Shown piece after piece: positions 8,079-16,983 of a DNA stretch of 64,000 bases. The position numbers and the translations under genes are program-made. The stretch spans positions 4,650,001 to 4,714,000 of the forward strand of contig NZ_CP136600.1 in the NCBI RefSeq assembly GCF_032911225.1, given 5' to 3'. The notes under the pieces were generated by a model. It did not search any database, was not told where the DNA came from, and saw nothing but the letters and a program-made list of their open reading frames with translations. The stretch's first letter is position 1. The number at the start of each line of letters is the position of its first letter. This stretch comes from Thalassotalea fonticola. Its GTDB lineage: Bacteria; Pseudomonadota; Gammaproteobacteria; Enterobacterales; Alteromonadaceae.

Positions 8079-8122
8079 TTATAACAGATTGGTTTGTTAT
8101 AACTCCTTTATTGTTATAACAA
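8079..8122. promoter_or_regulatory. GTTATAAC-type palindromes upstream of the 7491-8021 gene
   Basis: TTATAAC (8079-8085) and GTTATAA (8096-8102) form an inverted repeat with a 10-base spacer, and TTGTTATAACAA (8111-8122) is a perfect 12-bp palindrome. Related ATAAC/GTTAT elements appear near the LysR promoter and at 23803-23818. Confidence 0.35.
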
Positions 8123-8130
8123 TAAACGTA

Positions 8131-8160
8131 AAACAAAAAAGCCAACAATATATGTTGGCT
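8131..8160 (-). terminator. Strong terminator after the LysR gene
   Basis: On the minus strand an 8-bp stem AGCCAACA/TGTTGGCT (8140-8147 with 8153-8160), loop of 5, followed by TTTTTTGTTT. It lies 22 bases past the LysR stop. Confidence 0.85.
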
Positions 8161-8181
8161 AGTAGGTACATTGATAACGTA

Positions 8182-9144
8182 TTAAAAAATTTCTTTATAA
8201 CGCTTGGTAAGCTTTTCTGCTTCTTCGCGCAACGCTTCCAATAAATAATGCGCAGCTGGCGGTAATTGACGTTGAGCTCTTAAGGTTACCCCAATTGGCC
8301 CTGGGGCAATAATTAATGGGATATCAAGGCGCTTAAGTAAACCTATTTCTTCATAGGTTAACACTACCTGAAGAGGTAAAGCGGTGATCATATCGGTATT
8401 TTTTAATAACGTACGATTAGTTAAAATTGACACCGACTCAACGGGGTTCACTGGTACATCTAAGCCTTCACGATGAAAGGCACCATCAATTTCATCTCGA
8501 AGCATGGTTTCTCTTGGTGGTAAGATCCATTGCTGATCAACCAAATCATGCAAAGTAAGATTTTTTCTACTCTGTAAAGGGTGGTCAGCACGGGCAACAA
8601 TTACTACCGGCTCATGATAAAGCACTTCATTGGTTAAGCCGTCTTGATCTGGAACCTCGGGAATTCGGCCTACCATGATGTCTAAATCATCAATTTTTAA
8701 TGACTTAATTAACCGGTCACCTGTGCCTTCTCTTAACGCTACTGAAACGTTAGGTCGGTTTTTCTTTAATCTGGCAATAGCATTTGGCAACAGCGTTGCA
8801 CTGGCGGCTAATAAACTACCAACTGTTACTCGGCCAGTTAAACCACCTTGTAATGATGATAATTCTTCACTGGCATGTTTAACTTGAGACAGAATTAACT
8901 TAGCGTGTTTAATTAAGACTTCACCGTAAAGTGTTGGTGTTACACCGCGAGAAGAACGATCAAATAATTCGATATTTAGCGCAGATTCAATGTCGCGAAT
9001 AATTTTTGTCGCTGCAGGTTGAGCCATATTGTGTATTTGCGCGGCTTTAAATATATTGCGTTGCTCGCCAACGGTAACCAATAATTGTAAATATTTAAAT
9101 TTTAAACGCGACACTAAGTGACGTTCTAACATATTAGGATTCAT
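8182..9144 (-). CDS. LysR-family transcriptional regulator
   Basis: 320 residues. The N-terminal winged helix-turn-helix spans about residues 15-75 (FKAAQIHNMAQPAATKIIRDIE...LFDRSSRGVTPT), followed by the linker helix and a periplasmic-binding-like effector domain (100-310). It resembles the GbpR/PcaQ branch (MITALPLQVV and the LPPAAHYLLEALR tail), whose members often control aromatic or sugar catabolism. AAGGGAA precedes the start. It sits next to a nitroreductase gene read the same way and near the catabolic operon at 11.3 kb, so it may control that region; this is inference. Confidence 0.88.
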   Translation of the reverse strand: MNPNMLERHLVSRLKFKYLQLLVTVGEQRNIFKAAQIHNMAQPAATKIIRDIESALNIELFDRSSRGVTPTLYGEVLIKHAKLILSQVKHASEELSSLQGGLTGRVTVGSLLAASATLLPNAIARLKKNRPNVSVALREGTGDRLIKSLKIDDLDIMVGRIPEVPDQDGLTNEVLYHEPVVIVARADHPLQSRKNLTLHDLVDQQWILPPRETMLRDEIDGAFHREGLDVPVNPVESVSILTNRTLLKNTDMITALPLQVVLTYEEIGLLKRLDIPLIIAPGPIGVTLRAQRQLPPAAHYLLEALREEAEKLTKRYKEIF

Positions 9145-9243
9145 TAAATTTCCCTTCGCTGGCTAAATTAATATCGTTATGATGATTTATTACTTTAATA
9201 TAACAAGGTTAAGTTTTATAACAAAGTAATTATATCGCTTGGT

Positions 9244-9915
9244 TTATAGCAAAGTACATACTTCGTCAAATTCAAATCTTGGTAAGCGTTGAAATATTTT
9301 TTTTGTATCGCCATAACCTAAACTGCATAAAAAATTACTTTTAACACTACTACCACTAAAGAATTCATCGTCAGCAGCTTGATTATTAAATCCCGACATT
9401 GGACCAATATCTAAGCCGAGGGCACGCGCTGCTATCATTAAGTAACCACCTTGCAAGGTACCATTACGAAAGGCGGTACTAGATACCATATTGGGATTAT
9501 TCTCAAACAAGGCTTGTGCACCAGGATTATGAGCAAATAGTTTTGGCATGTGTTTATAAAACTCCATGTCATGGCCAATAATTACCGTTACAGGTGCGCT
9601 TAAAACTTTGTCGACGTTCAGCGGCGCTAAACATTTTTTTAATCGCTGTTTTGCTTCATCGGTGCGAATGAATACGAACCGAGCAGGGCAGGTATTCATA
9701 CTTGTTGAGCCCATTTTTACGATCTCATAAAGCTGCTTAAGTAAGTCATCACTTACCGGCTTGTTCAACCAACCATTATGACTACGAGCTTCTCTAATAA
9801 TTAAATCTAGGTCGTTATCATTAAGGGTAGGATGACCCGCTTTTAATTGATCAGCCTCAAGCTGAGCGGTTTTAATTGCTTGTAATTGTTGCGCGCTAAA
9901 TTCTGGTTTATTCAT
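9244..9915 (-). CDS. RutE/HadB-like nitroreductase (putative malonic semialdehyde reductase)
   Basis: 223 residues of the FMN-dependent nitroreductase fold. The motifs RSHNGWLNKPV, STSMNTCPARFVFI and LGLDIGPMSGFNN match the RutE subgroup, which reduces malonic semialdehyde to 3-hydroxypropionate with NAD(P)H. It is about 25 residues longer than E. coli RutE at the N-terminus. No other rut genes are present, so here it more likely reduces an aldehyde, enone or nitro group in the neighbouring catabolic pathway; the actual substrate is unknown. It is divergent from the TauE-like gene at 10109. Confidence 0.8.
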   Translation of the reverse strand: MNKPEFSAQQLQAIKTAQLEADQLKAGHPTLNDNDLDLIIREARSHNGWLNKPVSDDLLKQLYEIVKMGSTSMNTCPARFVFIRTDEAKQRLKKCLAPLNVDKVLSAPVTVIIGHDMEFYKHMPKLFAHNPGAQALFENNPNMVSSTAFRNGTLQGGYLMIAARALGLDIGPMSGFNNQAADDEFFSGSSVKSNFLCSLGYGDTKKIFQRLPRFEFDEVCTLL

Positions 9916-9994
9916 ATTGCCAATCTTCTACTTTACTAGGTATGGCTACATCATCTGCTTTTTTGCAACATAGTTAAATTAAAATAAAGCCCTT

Positions 9995-10036
9995 TAGTTA
10001 TAATAAAAAAAGTATATCACAGCTATATATTATAGC
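9995..10036. promoter_or_regulatory. Divergent control region: conserved box plus palindrome
   Basis: A box starting TAGTTATAATAAAAAA (9995-10017) is nearly repeated at 11207-11228 ahead of the FAA-hydrolase operon. Just after it GCTATA-TAT-TATAGC (10022-10036) is a 15-bp dyad of the size LysR regulators bind. Both lie between the divergent nitroreductase and permease genes. Confidence 0.4.
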
Positions 10037-10108
10037 GTTGTCTGCATAGTGATGCTTGGGTATACTGACTGCAAGTTTTATTTGAGAATTAGATTAAGGT
10101 TTGAATTA

Positions 10109-10933
10109 ATGGACATGTTGATTGATATATTACCTTTTGTGGTAATGATGTTAGTAACCGGTGTGGTCGGTGGAATTTTAGCTGGTCTTTTAGGTGTAGG
10201 CGGCGGTATTGTTATTGTACCTGTGCTTGATACCGCCCTTGGCTTTTATGGTGTAGACAGTGCAATACGAATGCATATAGCAGTTGCCACATCCTTAGCA
10301 TGTATTATTTTAACCTCAATATCTTCATCAAAAGCACATCATGCAAAAGGTGCAGTTGATTTCAATTTGATTAAAGTTTGGGGGCCTGCAGTTTTTATTG
10401 GTTCGCTAATTGGCGCTATGGCAGCAAGTTATGTGAACAGCCAAGTACTTTCGGCAATCTTTGGCATAGTTGCTTTAATTGTTGCTATCAAAATGGCACT
10501 GCCTTTAGATAACGTAATTATCAGTCAAGATGTACCGCGTGGCATTACAGCGCCTGCAACACCTGTAGTTATTGGCGGTCTATCTAGTATGATGGGAATA
10601 GGTGGCGGTACGTTAAGTGTACCGGTGCTAACATTAATGAATCAGCCAATTCATCGAGCGGTAGGCAGTGCAGCATTTATTGGCTTGTTAATTAGCATCC
10701 CTGGTACTATTGGTTTCATTGTTTCTGGACTTAACGATCCTCGTTTACCACCAGGTAGTTTCGGTTATGTGAACCTAATTGGTTTTGCTCTCATTTCTCC
10801 GGTAACCGTTTGGGCTGCACCTATAGGCGCAAAAATCGCCCATAGTTTAGATAAACGTCATTTAAGTACATTGTTCGGTGGTTTTTTATTCATCGTAGCG
10901 TGCAGAATGATATACCGTACCCTAGTCGCTTAA
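10109..10933 (+). CDS. TauE/SafE-family membrane permease
   Basis: 274 residues from the ATG at 10109 (an upstream in-frame ATG at 10049 would add a polar, non-conserved leader and overlap the palindromes). About eight membrane segments occur in two internally similar halves, each with the family's glycine-rich motif: GGILAGLLGVGGGIVIVPVL near the N-terminus and MMGIGGGTLSVPVLTLMN near residue 170. The family exports or imports small organic or sulfur anions. A terminator follows, so it is separate from the 11.3-kb operon but shares an upstream box with it. A second TauE-like gene lies at 19942-20673. Confidence 0.85.
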   Translation: MDMLIDILPFVVMMLVTGVVGGILAGLLGVGGGIVIVPVLDTALGFYGVDSAIRMHIAVATSLACIILTSISSSKAHHAKGAVDFNLIKVWGPAVFIGSLIGAMAASYVNSQVLSAIFGIVALIVAIKMALPLDNVIISQDVPRGITAPATPVVIGGLSSMMGIGGGTLSVPVLTLMNQPIHRAVGSAAFIGLLISIPGTIGFIVSGLNDPRLPPGSFGYVNLIGFALISPVTVWAAPIGAKIAHSLDKRHLSTLFGGFLFIVACRMIYRTLVA

Positions 10934-10991
10934 GTATGAGCTCGTGAGTTTAGTCCTTTAGAAGCCTATACCAATTCTATTAATTATTTCA

Positions 10992-11032
10992 GGCAACAGC
11001 ATTTCCTCCCAGTGGTGCTGTTGTCTTTTTTT
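10992..11032 (+). terminator. Terminator after the TauE-like permease
   Basis: GGCAACAGCA (10992-11001) pairs with TGCTGTTGTC (11016-11025) with one wobble, followed by seven T. Confidence 0.85.
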
Positions 11033-11274
11033 ACTTCATGGATGAAGCAATGCAAATTGCCAAGGACCACTCTTTCATATCCATATGATCGTGGCATTAA
11101 TACAATCCATGTATGTCATGGTATTAGGTTTGTAAAATACTCTTCCCATTTAAATACATCATGCAAATAATAACTCGCTATATCGCAAAAAATAGAGGTG
11201 AGTGGCTAGTTATAATAAAAAAGATATATTTAAACGTTAAAAATTTAGTCGATTTTTATAGCTAAACATCGCAC

Positions 11275-11286
11275 ATTGTATACATA
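11275..11286. promoter_or_regulatory. Putative FCD-GntR operator of the 11.3-kb operon
   Basis: TGTATACA (11277-11284) inside ATTGTATACATA, 31-42 bases upstream of the first gene. The same ATTGTATACAT occurs at 23512-23522 in front of the MFS gene. Its shape matches the TTGT-NN-ACA sites of FCD GntR regulators, one of which is encoded at the end of this cluster. Confidence 0.55.
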
Positions 11287-11316
11287 ACTTTAACAAATAA
11301 TTAATGGAGTGTAGCA

Positions 11317-12249
11317 ATGACAAACTATGGTTTAGCTACTTATCAACAAGGCGATGTAAAAAGCACCGCTATTGTATTTGAACAACAATATTACGATTTA
11401 AAAACAGCATACCGTGCTGTTTATCCAGACAATAGTCAAGTACCTGCTTGGGCCTCAGATGTCACGTTAGCCTTATCACAGTGGCAACAAATCAGCGCTG
11501 AAGTTGATGCATTTGCACAAGCTGCCACTAAGCAGTTAGCCAGCCTAACAATGATAAGCGGTGACTACAAAATATTAGCACCATTTAAACCAACCACAAT
11601 CTTTGGCACAGCGTCTAACTACCATGAGCATGCAGCAGAAATGAATACCATTTTAGCTGCTAAACCAGACAGCTCTCCATATGTATTTATGAAAGCGACT
11701 AGCAGTGTGATTGGTACTAATGAATATGTGATTTTACCACCTGAAACCAAAAAGCTTGATTGGGAAGTTGAGCTAGGTGTGGTCATTGGTAAAACCGCTC
11801 GTCGAGTTAAAGCTGAAGATGCGCTTGACTATATTGCTGGTTATACCGTGGTCAATGATATTTCAGCCAGAGACTTAAACCACCGTACCGATTACCCATT
11901 TAAGCATGATTGGTTCCGCGGCAAAAGCTGGGATACATTCTGTCCAATGGGACCTGTATTTGTGCCTAAAAGTGCAATAGCAGACCCACATAAAGTTAAG
12001 TTGGCGTTATTTCTAAACGATAAACAAATGCAAGACGGTAATACCAGTGAGTTAATTTGGGATGCATTTGAACAAATTCAATACTTATCAAGCATCCTTA
12101 CATTACAGCCTGGAGATGTGATCATGACAGGTACTCCCGCAGGTGTAGGTAAAGGGATTGGATTGTTTTTAAAGCCGGGAGATGTATTGCGAGCATCAGC
12201 TGAAGGTGTAGGTGAAATAATCAATACTGTAAAAGCTGAACAGCTTTAA
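11317..12249 (+). CDS. Fumarylacetoacetate hydrolase-family protein
   Basis: 310 residues; GGAG precedes the ATG. An N-terminal domain of ~85 residues precedes the FAH C-terminal fold. The metal-binding signature is intact: Glu150 and Glu152 in DWEVELGVVIG and Asp181 in VVNDISARDL, with the closing GDVIMTGTPAGVG motif. Enzymes of this family hydrolyse, isomerise, decarboxylate or hydrate 2-oxo acids made by aromatic-ring cleavage. It is the first gene of a five-gene operon, so it probably acts on the ring-opened product formed by the neighbouring dioxygenase and hydrolase. The exact reaction cannot be read from sequence. Confidence 0.88.
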   Translation: MTNYGLATYQQGDVKSTAIVFEQQYYDLKTAYRAVYPDNSQVPAWASDVTLALSQWQQISAEVDAFAQAATKQLASLTMISGDYKILAPFKPTTIFGTASNYHEHAAEMNTILAAKPDSSPYVFMKATSSVIGTNEYVILPPETKKLDWEVELGVVIGKTARRVKAEDALDYIAGYTVVNDISARDLNHRTDYPFKHDWFRGKSWDTFCPMGPVFVPKSAIADPHKVKLALFLNDKQMQDGNTSELIWDAFEQIQYLSSILTLQPGDVIMTGTPAGVGKGIGLFLKPGDVLRASAEGVGEIINTVKAEQL

Positions 12250-12269
12250 ACTAAATTAAGGATCGAAAA

Positions 12270-12803
12270 ATGTACAAACCACAACCATTAAAGTTAGGCC
12301 ATTTAGTTTTAAAAGTTGATGATATTCAAGCGTCGGTAAAGTTTTATCAAGACGTTGTTGGCTTAGAGATATCTGACTGGATTGATGATCGCATGGTATT
12401 TATGCGCTCTAGCAGCGACCACCATGATTTAGCACTTTTACAATTGCCTGAAGATCAAAGAGGCAAGTTAGATCCTGAACATAATCGCGTAGAGCATTTT
12501 TCTTATCAGGTCGAATCTCTCGTTGAAATTAAACGTATTACCGCGATGTTAATTGAACGCGGTATCGAGATTGACCGTGGCGTTGGTCGCCATGGCCCTG
12601 GTGATAATACCTTTATTGTATTTAAAGATCCTGACGGTAACAATGTTGAGTTTTACTCAGACATGTTACAGATCACTGCTGAAGCACCTTATCAAGCATC
12701 TGTGTGGAAAAGTGATGTACTTGAAACGTTTGATCAATGGCATTTAAAAGACTTTGTGGTTGAGCCGCCGGCTAGAATTACCGCCATTTTAAAGAAAGAT
12801 TAA
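12270..12803 (+). CDS. One-domain extradiol-type dioxygenase (VOC superfamily)
   Basis: 177 residues; AAGGATCG precedes the ATG, 20 bases after the FAA gene. One vicinal-oxygen-chelate domain shows the type I extradiol pattern: metal ligands His11 (LGHLVL), His76 (VEHFSYQV) and Glu127 (NNVEFYSD), plus a HHD pair at 51-53 where extradiol enzymes carry the acid-base histidine. Two-domain catechol 2,3-dioxygenases are ~300 residues; this matches the shorter one-domain class. Predicted role: Fe(II)-dependent meta cleavage of a dihydroxylated ring in the cytoplasm. A glyoxalase-like or other VOC reaction is the alternative. Confidence 0.82.
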   Translation: MYKPQPLKLGHLVLKVDDIQASVKFYQDVVGLEISDWIDDRMVFMRSSSDHHDLALLQLPEDQRGKLDPEHNRVEHFSYQVESLVEIKRITAMLIERGIEIDRGVGRHGPGDNTFIVFKDPDGNNVEFYSDMLQITAEAPYQASVWKSDVLETFDQWHLKDFVVEPPARITAILKKD

Positions 12804-12820
12804 AATAAATAGGAATTATT

Positions 12821-13648
12821 ATGTCGATTTTAGAAGTTAATTCGAATCAATTTTATTATGAAGTGCATGGCGAAGGCGAACCTGTCGTATTAGCCCACGG
12901 TCTTGGTGGCAATCATGCAACTTGGTATCAGCAGGTATCTGTATTAGCAAAAGCCTATAAAGTTATTACTTTTGATCATCGTGGTTTTGGCTCATCTACA
13001 GATAACGAAAAGTTAGGCAGAGCTGGGTTTGTGAGTGATTTACTGGCCTTACTCGATCATTTAAATATAGAGAAAGCTGCACTAGTTGGTCAATCTATGG
13101 GTGGTGGCACGGTAATTAACTTTGCCAATCAATACCCGGAGCGAGTTGCTGGTCTGGTCATTGCTGATTCTTTGCATGGTTTGGTCGAATCAGCAGATGT
13201 AGAAAAAATAATGAATAAAGTGCGTAACGAGACTAAAAATTTAAGTCAGCTAGACCGAGTATTAGGTCAAACCTATCGCCAACAAAATCCGCTAGGTGCG
13301 CTGCTTTATCAACAAATCAATAGTTTTAATGCAACCGATAAATCTAATTTAGTTGGTGAATATTCATCTGAGAAAGTGTCACCGCAAGCATTAGCAGAAC
13401 TTGGTATTGCGGTGATGTTTATAACTGGTCAGGACGATATTTTATTTCCAATAGATGCAGTGCGATTAGTGCAAGAGCAGGTGGCTAATTCTTTTATTGT
13501 TGAATTTGATCATTGTGGTCATTCAGCATTTTATGAACGAGCGCAAGAATTTAACGATAGTGTATTAAGCTTCTTACAAATGGCAGGATTAAACCCTAGT
13601 AATAATTCAGCCCACAGTAATGCTTCTGGCTATGTAAAGGCGGGTTAA
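12821..13648 (+). CDS. Alpha/beta hydrolase, possible C-C bond or ester hydrolase of the ring-cleavage pathway
   Basis: 275 residues; AGGAATTATT precedes the ATG, 17 bases after the dioxygenase. The catalytic triad is visible: nucleophile Ser92 in GQSMGG, acid Asp205 or Asp206 in GQDDILFP, and His234 in DHCGHSAF; the oxyanion motif HGLGG is at 26-30. The size and position next to an extradiol enzyme fit a meta-cleavage-product hydrolase, or a lactonase of the PcaD type. The tail after residue 250 is low-complexity (Asn/Ser/His). Confidence 0.85.
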   Translation: MSILEVNSNQFYYEVHGEGEPVVLAHGLGGNHATWYQQVSVLAKAYKVITFDHRGFGSSTDNEKLGRAGFVSDLLALLDHLNIEKAALVGQSMGGGTVINFANQYPERVAGLVIADSLHGLVESADVEKIMNKVRNETKNLSQLDRVLGQTYRQQNPLGALLYQQINSFNATDKSNLVGEYSSEKVSPQALAELGIAVMFITGQDDILFPIDAVRLVQEQVANSFIVEFDHCGHSAFYERAQEFNDSVLSFLQMAGLNPSNNSAHSNASGYVKAG

Positions 13649-13726
13649 TAACTGCAGTTAATATAACTGCTTTAACCTTTAATAAACTGCCTTTGGTAGT
13701 TAACAAAAATATTTAATTTGGTGTTT

Positions 13727-15355
13727 ATGATGAGTAATAAAACAGTAGCACAACAAGTGGTCGATGCATTAATCGACTTAGGCGTTAAGCACGTATTTGG
13801 CGTACCTAGCGGTGGTTGGGTCGATTATATGGAAGCTATGCGCACCACTGACGGCATAGATTTTGTATTAGCAACCCATGAAGGCGGTGCTGGTTTTATG
13901 GCTGATGTTTATGGCCGTATTACCGGTGTACCGGGTGTGTGTTTTGGTACATTTGGTCCAGGCGCAACTAATTTAGCAACAGGTGTTGGTAGTGCATATT
14001 TAGATCGTTCGCCAATGATCGCCCTTACTGATGAAATGGCTAGTGATAAACGCAATCGTATTGTGCAAATGAATATTGATCATCAGGCATTATTTGCGCC
14101 AATTACTAAAAAAACCACACGGTTAGAAGCTGACAAAGTAAGAGAGATTATTTTTGACGCGGCACAAGTTGCGCTATCAGATGTACCTGGGCCAGTGCAT
14201 GTAGGTTTACCTGCTGGTATGAGTAGCCAAGTTACGACTGTACAAGACATTGCGCCATATGCAATTAAGTCACAACCTAAAGCAGATAAAGAGTTAATAA
14301 AGCAAATGCAAACATTGTTTGCTGATGCGAAAAAGCCGGTTATTGCTTTGGGGATGCGCGCTGTTACGAGTGGTATTCAGGATCAAATTCTTAAATTTGC
14401 CGAAAAGTATAAAGTACCTGTCGTGCTTAACCCAATGGCTAAAGGAATGATCCCTGAAGATCATCCTTGTTATGCTGGCGTACTGTTTCACGCGTTAAGT
14501 GATGTGGTTGGTCAAACTCATCAACAAGCCGATTTGGTAGTAAGTATTGGTTACGATGAGATTGAATTTAACTATGAAGATTGGATCCCTAATGTACCAG
14601 TAGTCAGCATTGATATTGTTGCTACTGACTTAGACACAGCAGAATATACATTAGCTTGTGATGTTCTTGGTGATATTAAATTTTCTGTAGAGCAACTTGT
14701 GAAAGCTGATTTTGCTGAAAAGTCTTGGGATTTACCAGCAGTTGCTATAAGAAAAGCCGATATGTTTGCTCAAATGACGTCGCAAAATGGTGCCTTTGGG
14801 CCTTGTGCTGCATTAGATATATTACGAGAAAAATTACCAGATGATGGCATTATGACTTGTGATGTAGGGGCTCATATCCACTTAATTGGACAAAAGTGGC
14901 CAACGCCAAAGCCAGGGCTACAAATAATGACTAACGGTTGGTCTGCTATGGGATTTGCTATTCCGTCGGCCATTACCGCCAAAATAACCAACCCAGATAC
15001 TAGTGTATGTGCAGTGGTTGGTGACGGTGGTTTCTTAATGACCGCCGGTGAGTTGGCTGTAGCAGTAAGAGAAAAGCTTAAAATTGTATTTGTACTGTTT
15101 ACCGACAACGACTTAGCGCTTATTCGTATTAAGCAGGAAAAGAAACGCAATCCTATTTATGGAACGCCAATCCGCGAACGCGGCACTATTGGTGGTGATA
15201 ACATCTTTGGTGTACCGGTAATTAAAGCGTTTGAACCAGCTGAATTTGACGCCGCACTTGAGCAAGCTTTTGCAGCAGACGGGCCAGTAATTGTTGAAGC
15301 AATATTAAACTCTCGTGAATACGATGACTTAGTACTTAGAAAGGATAAGCCATAA
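13727..15355 (+). CDS. Thiamine-diphosphate-dependent enzyme (acetolactate synthase/benzoylformate decarboxylase-like)
   Basis: 542 residues from ATG 13727 (ATG 13730 is equally possible; an upstream TTG is less likely). The three family domains are in order: N-terminal PYR domain with the activating Glu52 (ATHEGGAGF), central domain (~190-320), and C-terminal PP domain with the ThDP/Mg motif GDGG near residue 432 and TDN about 27 residues on. The family decarboxylates 2-oxo acids or joins 2-oxo acids to aldehydes. Followed directly by an aldehyde dehydrogenase, it most simply turns a 2-oxo acid into an aldehyde. No FAD-site-specific feature or partner small subunit is seen, which argues against branched-chain biosynthesis. 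Confidence 0.88.
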   Translation: MMSNKTVAQQVVDALIDLGVKHVFGVPSGGWVDYMEAMRTTDGIDFVLATHEGGAGFMADVYGRITGVPGVCFGTFGPGATNLATGVGSAYLDRSPMIALTDEMASDKRNRIVQMNIDHQALFAPITKKTTRLEADKVREIIFDAAQVALSDVPGPVHVGLPAGMSSQVTTVQDIAPYAIKSQPKADKELIKQMQTLFADAKKPVIALGMRAVTSGIQDQILKFAEKYKVPVVLNPMAKGMIPEDHPCYAGVLFHALSDVVGQTHQQADLVVSIGYDEIEFNYEDWIPNVPVVSIDIVATDLDTAEYTLACDVLGDIKFSVEQLVKADFAEKSWDLPAVAIRKADMFAQMTSQNGAFGPCAALDILREKLPDDGIMTCDVGAHIHLIGQKWPTPKPGLQIMTNGWSAMGFAIPSAITAKITNPDTSVCAVVGDGGFLMTAGELAVAVREKLKIVFVLFTDNDLALIRIKQEKKRNPIYGTPIRERGTIGGDNIFGVPVIKAFEPAEFDAALEQAFAADGPVIVEAILNSREYDDLVLRKDKP

Positions 15356-15356
15356 C

Positions 15357-16844
15357 ATGCCAGCATTAGCGACTAAATTTAAAGACAACATGATTGCAGT
15401 TCACACTGGCAGCAAAAGAGACAAAAACACTATTTTAATTAATGGTGATTGGATCGGCGCCAAACAAACAATGACTATTATCAATTCATTTGATAATAGC
15501 GTGATTAGCGAAGTGTCTTGTGCAAACAATGACCATGTTGAACAAGCAATACAAAGCGCCAAACAGGCATTCAAGCTTAACCAATATCAACCAAGCCATG
15601 AACGTGCGGCTATTTTAAAAGGTGCAGCACAGAAGGTGTTGGCCAGGCTTGAAGAGTTTGCACAAACAATTGCTCTTGAAACGGGGAAACCTATTGTTGC
15701 AGCTCGTAAAGAGGTAAGTCGTTGTGCCAATACGCTTAACTTGTCAGCAGAGGAAGCAACTCGGTTAACTGGTGAAACGGTTAAATTTGATAGCTTCTCT
15801 GGTGGTGAAAACCGCTTAGGCTATTACGAACATGTACCACTAGGCGTCATAGTCGCAATTACGCCATTTAATGACCCGTTAAATCTTGCTGCTCATAAAA
15901 TTGGTCCAGCACTTGCCGCGGGTAATGCGGTTATTTTAAAGCCCTCACAACAGGCGCCTTTATCAGCAATTAAGCTAGTAGAAGTATTAATTGAAAGTGG
16001 CTTAGCCAACGGTCAAGTAAATGTACTAACCGGCTATGCAAGGGACTTTGCACAATGCTTAGTGTCAAGCAAAGATGTGGCAATGGTGACTTATACAGGC
16101 GGTGAAGCCTCAGGTGAAATTATTGCCAAAAATGCCGGTATTAAAAAATTAGCCATGGAGCTTGGCGCTAATTCTCCGGTGATAGTCATGGACGATTGTA
16201 ATTTAGACAAAGCGGTAGAAGCATGTGTCTCAGGCTCTTATTGGGCGGTAGGTCAAAACTGTATTGGTGTACAACGTATTTATATTGAGCGCGGCATTTA
16301 TCAACAGTTCAAGGCTAAGTTTATTGAACAAACTGCACAGTTAACCGTAGGCGATCAATTAATTGATAGTAACGACGTTGGTCCTATGATCAATGAAGCT
16401 GAGGCTAAACGTATCGAAAGTTGGGTAAACAGTGCAGTAGATAAAGGAGCTAACTTATTAGTTGGCGGAAAACGAACTGGCGCTTGTTACTACCCAACGG
16501 CATTAGATAACGTTGCTAATACCGAGAACTTAATTTGCCAAGAAGCATTTGGCCCGGTAGTGAGTTTATTTCCATTTTCGGACTTAGATGACACTGTTGC
16601 CCTTGCTAATAATGTTGAATTCTCGATTCACGGCGCAGTGTTTACCTCAAACATAAATACGGCTATGAAAGTTTCTCGTGAGCTTGATGTTGCGGGAGTG
16701 ATGGTAAATGATTCGAGTGATTACCGTCTAGATGCGATGCCTTTTGGCGGCGCTAAACGCGGCAGTATGGGTAGAGAAGGTGTTAAGTTTGCAGTTAAAG
16801 AAATGACTCACACGAAAGTATTTTGTATGAATTTAGATGCATAA
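15357..16844 (+). CDS. NAD(P)-dependent aldehyde dehydrogenase
   Basis: 495 residues, starting one base after the ThDP gene, so the two are translationally linked. It has ALDH-superfamily motifs: cofactor-domain ITPFNDPLNLAAHKIGPALAAGNAV, general base Glu in MELGAN (~267) and catalytic Cys in VGQNCIGVQ (~302). GGAKRGSMGREG near the end resembles the succinate/phosphonoacetaldehyde dehydrogenase branch. An unusual ~20-residue leader precedes the usual first strand. Predicted to oxidise the aldehyde made by the ThDP enzyme to an acid. Last gene of the operon, ended by a strong terminator. Confidence 0.9.
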   Translation: MPALATKFKDNMIAVHTGSKRDKNTILINGDWIGAKQTMTIINSFDNSVISEVSCANNDHVEQAIQSAKQAFKLNQYQPSHERAAILKGAAQKVLARLEEFAQTIALETGKPIVAARKEVSRCANTLNLSAEEATRLTGETVKFDSFSGGENRLGYYEHVPLGVIVAITPFNDPLNLAAHKIGPALAAGNAVILKPSQQAPLSAIKLVEVLIESGLANGQVNVLTGYARDFAQCLVSSKDVAMVTYTGGEASGEIIAKNAGIKKLAMELGANSPVIVMDDCNLDKAVEACVSGSYWAVGQNCIGVQRIYIERGIYQQFKAKFIEQTAQLTVGDQLIDSNDVGPMINEAEAKRIESWVNSAVDKGANLLVGGKRTGACYYPTALDNVANTENLICQEAFGPVVSLFPFSDLDDTVALANNVEFSIHGAVFTSNINTAMKVSRELDVAGVMVNDSSDYRLDAMPFGGAKRGSMGREGVKFAVKEMTHTKVFCMNLDA

Positions 16845-16879
16845 AATTTATAAAACACTTCCAATTTGAAACTCCCCAG

Positions 16880-16920
16880 ATACAAGCGTTGTGCACAATG
16901 TGCCGCGCTTGTATTTTTTT
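16880..16920 (+). terminator. Terminator of the 11.3-16.8 kb operon, containing a TTGTGCACAA palindrome
   Basis: ATACAAGCG (16880-16888) pairs with CGCTTGTAT (16906-16914), followed by seven T. The loop holds TTGTGCACAA (16889-16898), which fits the TTGT-NN-ACAA pattern seen at the other putative GntR sites, 86 bases ahead of the regulator gene. Confidence 0.85.
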
Positions 16921-16983
16921 CTTGCAAGTTAATTCTGTTGTCGTACTATATTACTAAGTTTTTCTAATAACATAGTCGTTCTC

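Larger units (their letters stand above)
10934..11316. other. Intergenic region: terminator and promoter of the catabolic operon
   Basis: It holds the permease terminator (10992-11032), the shared box at 11207-11228 and the TTGTATACAT palindrome at 11276-11285. No coding frame seen. Confidence 0.6.

Noticed and set aside
13727..15355. Assignment of the ThDP enzyme as biosynthetic acetolactate synthase
   Set aside because: No small regulatory subunit gene adjoins it and its neighbours are catabolic; family membership alone does not fix the reaction.
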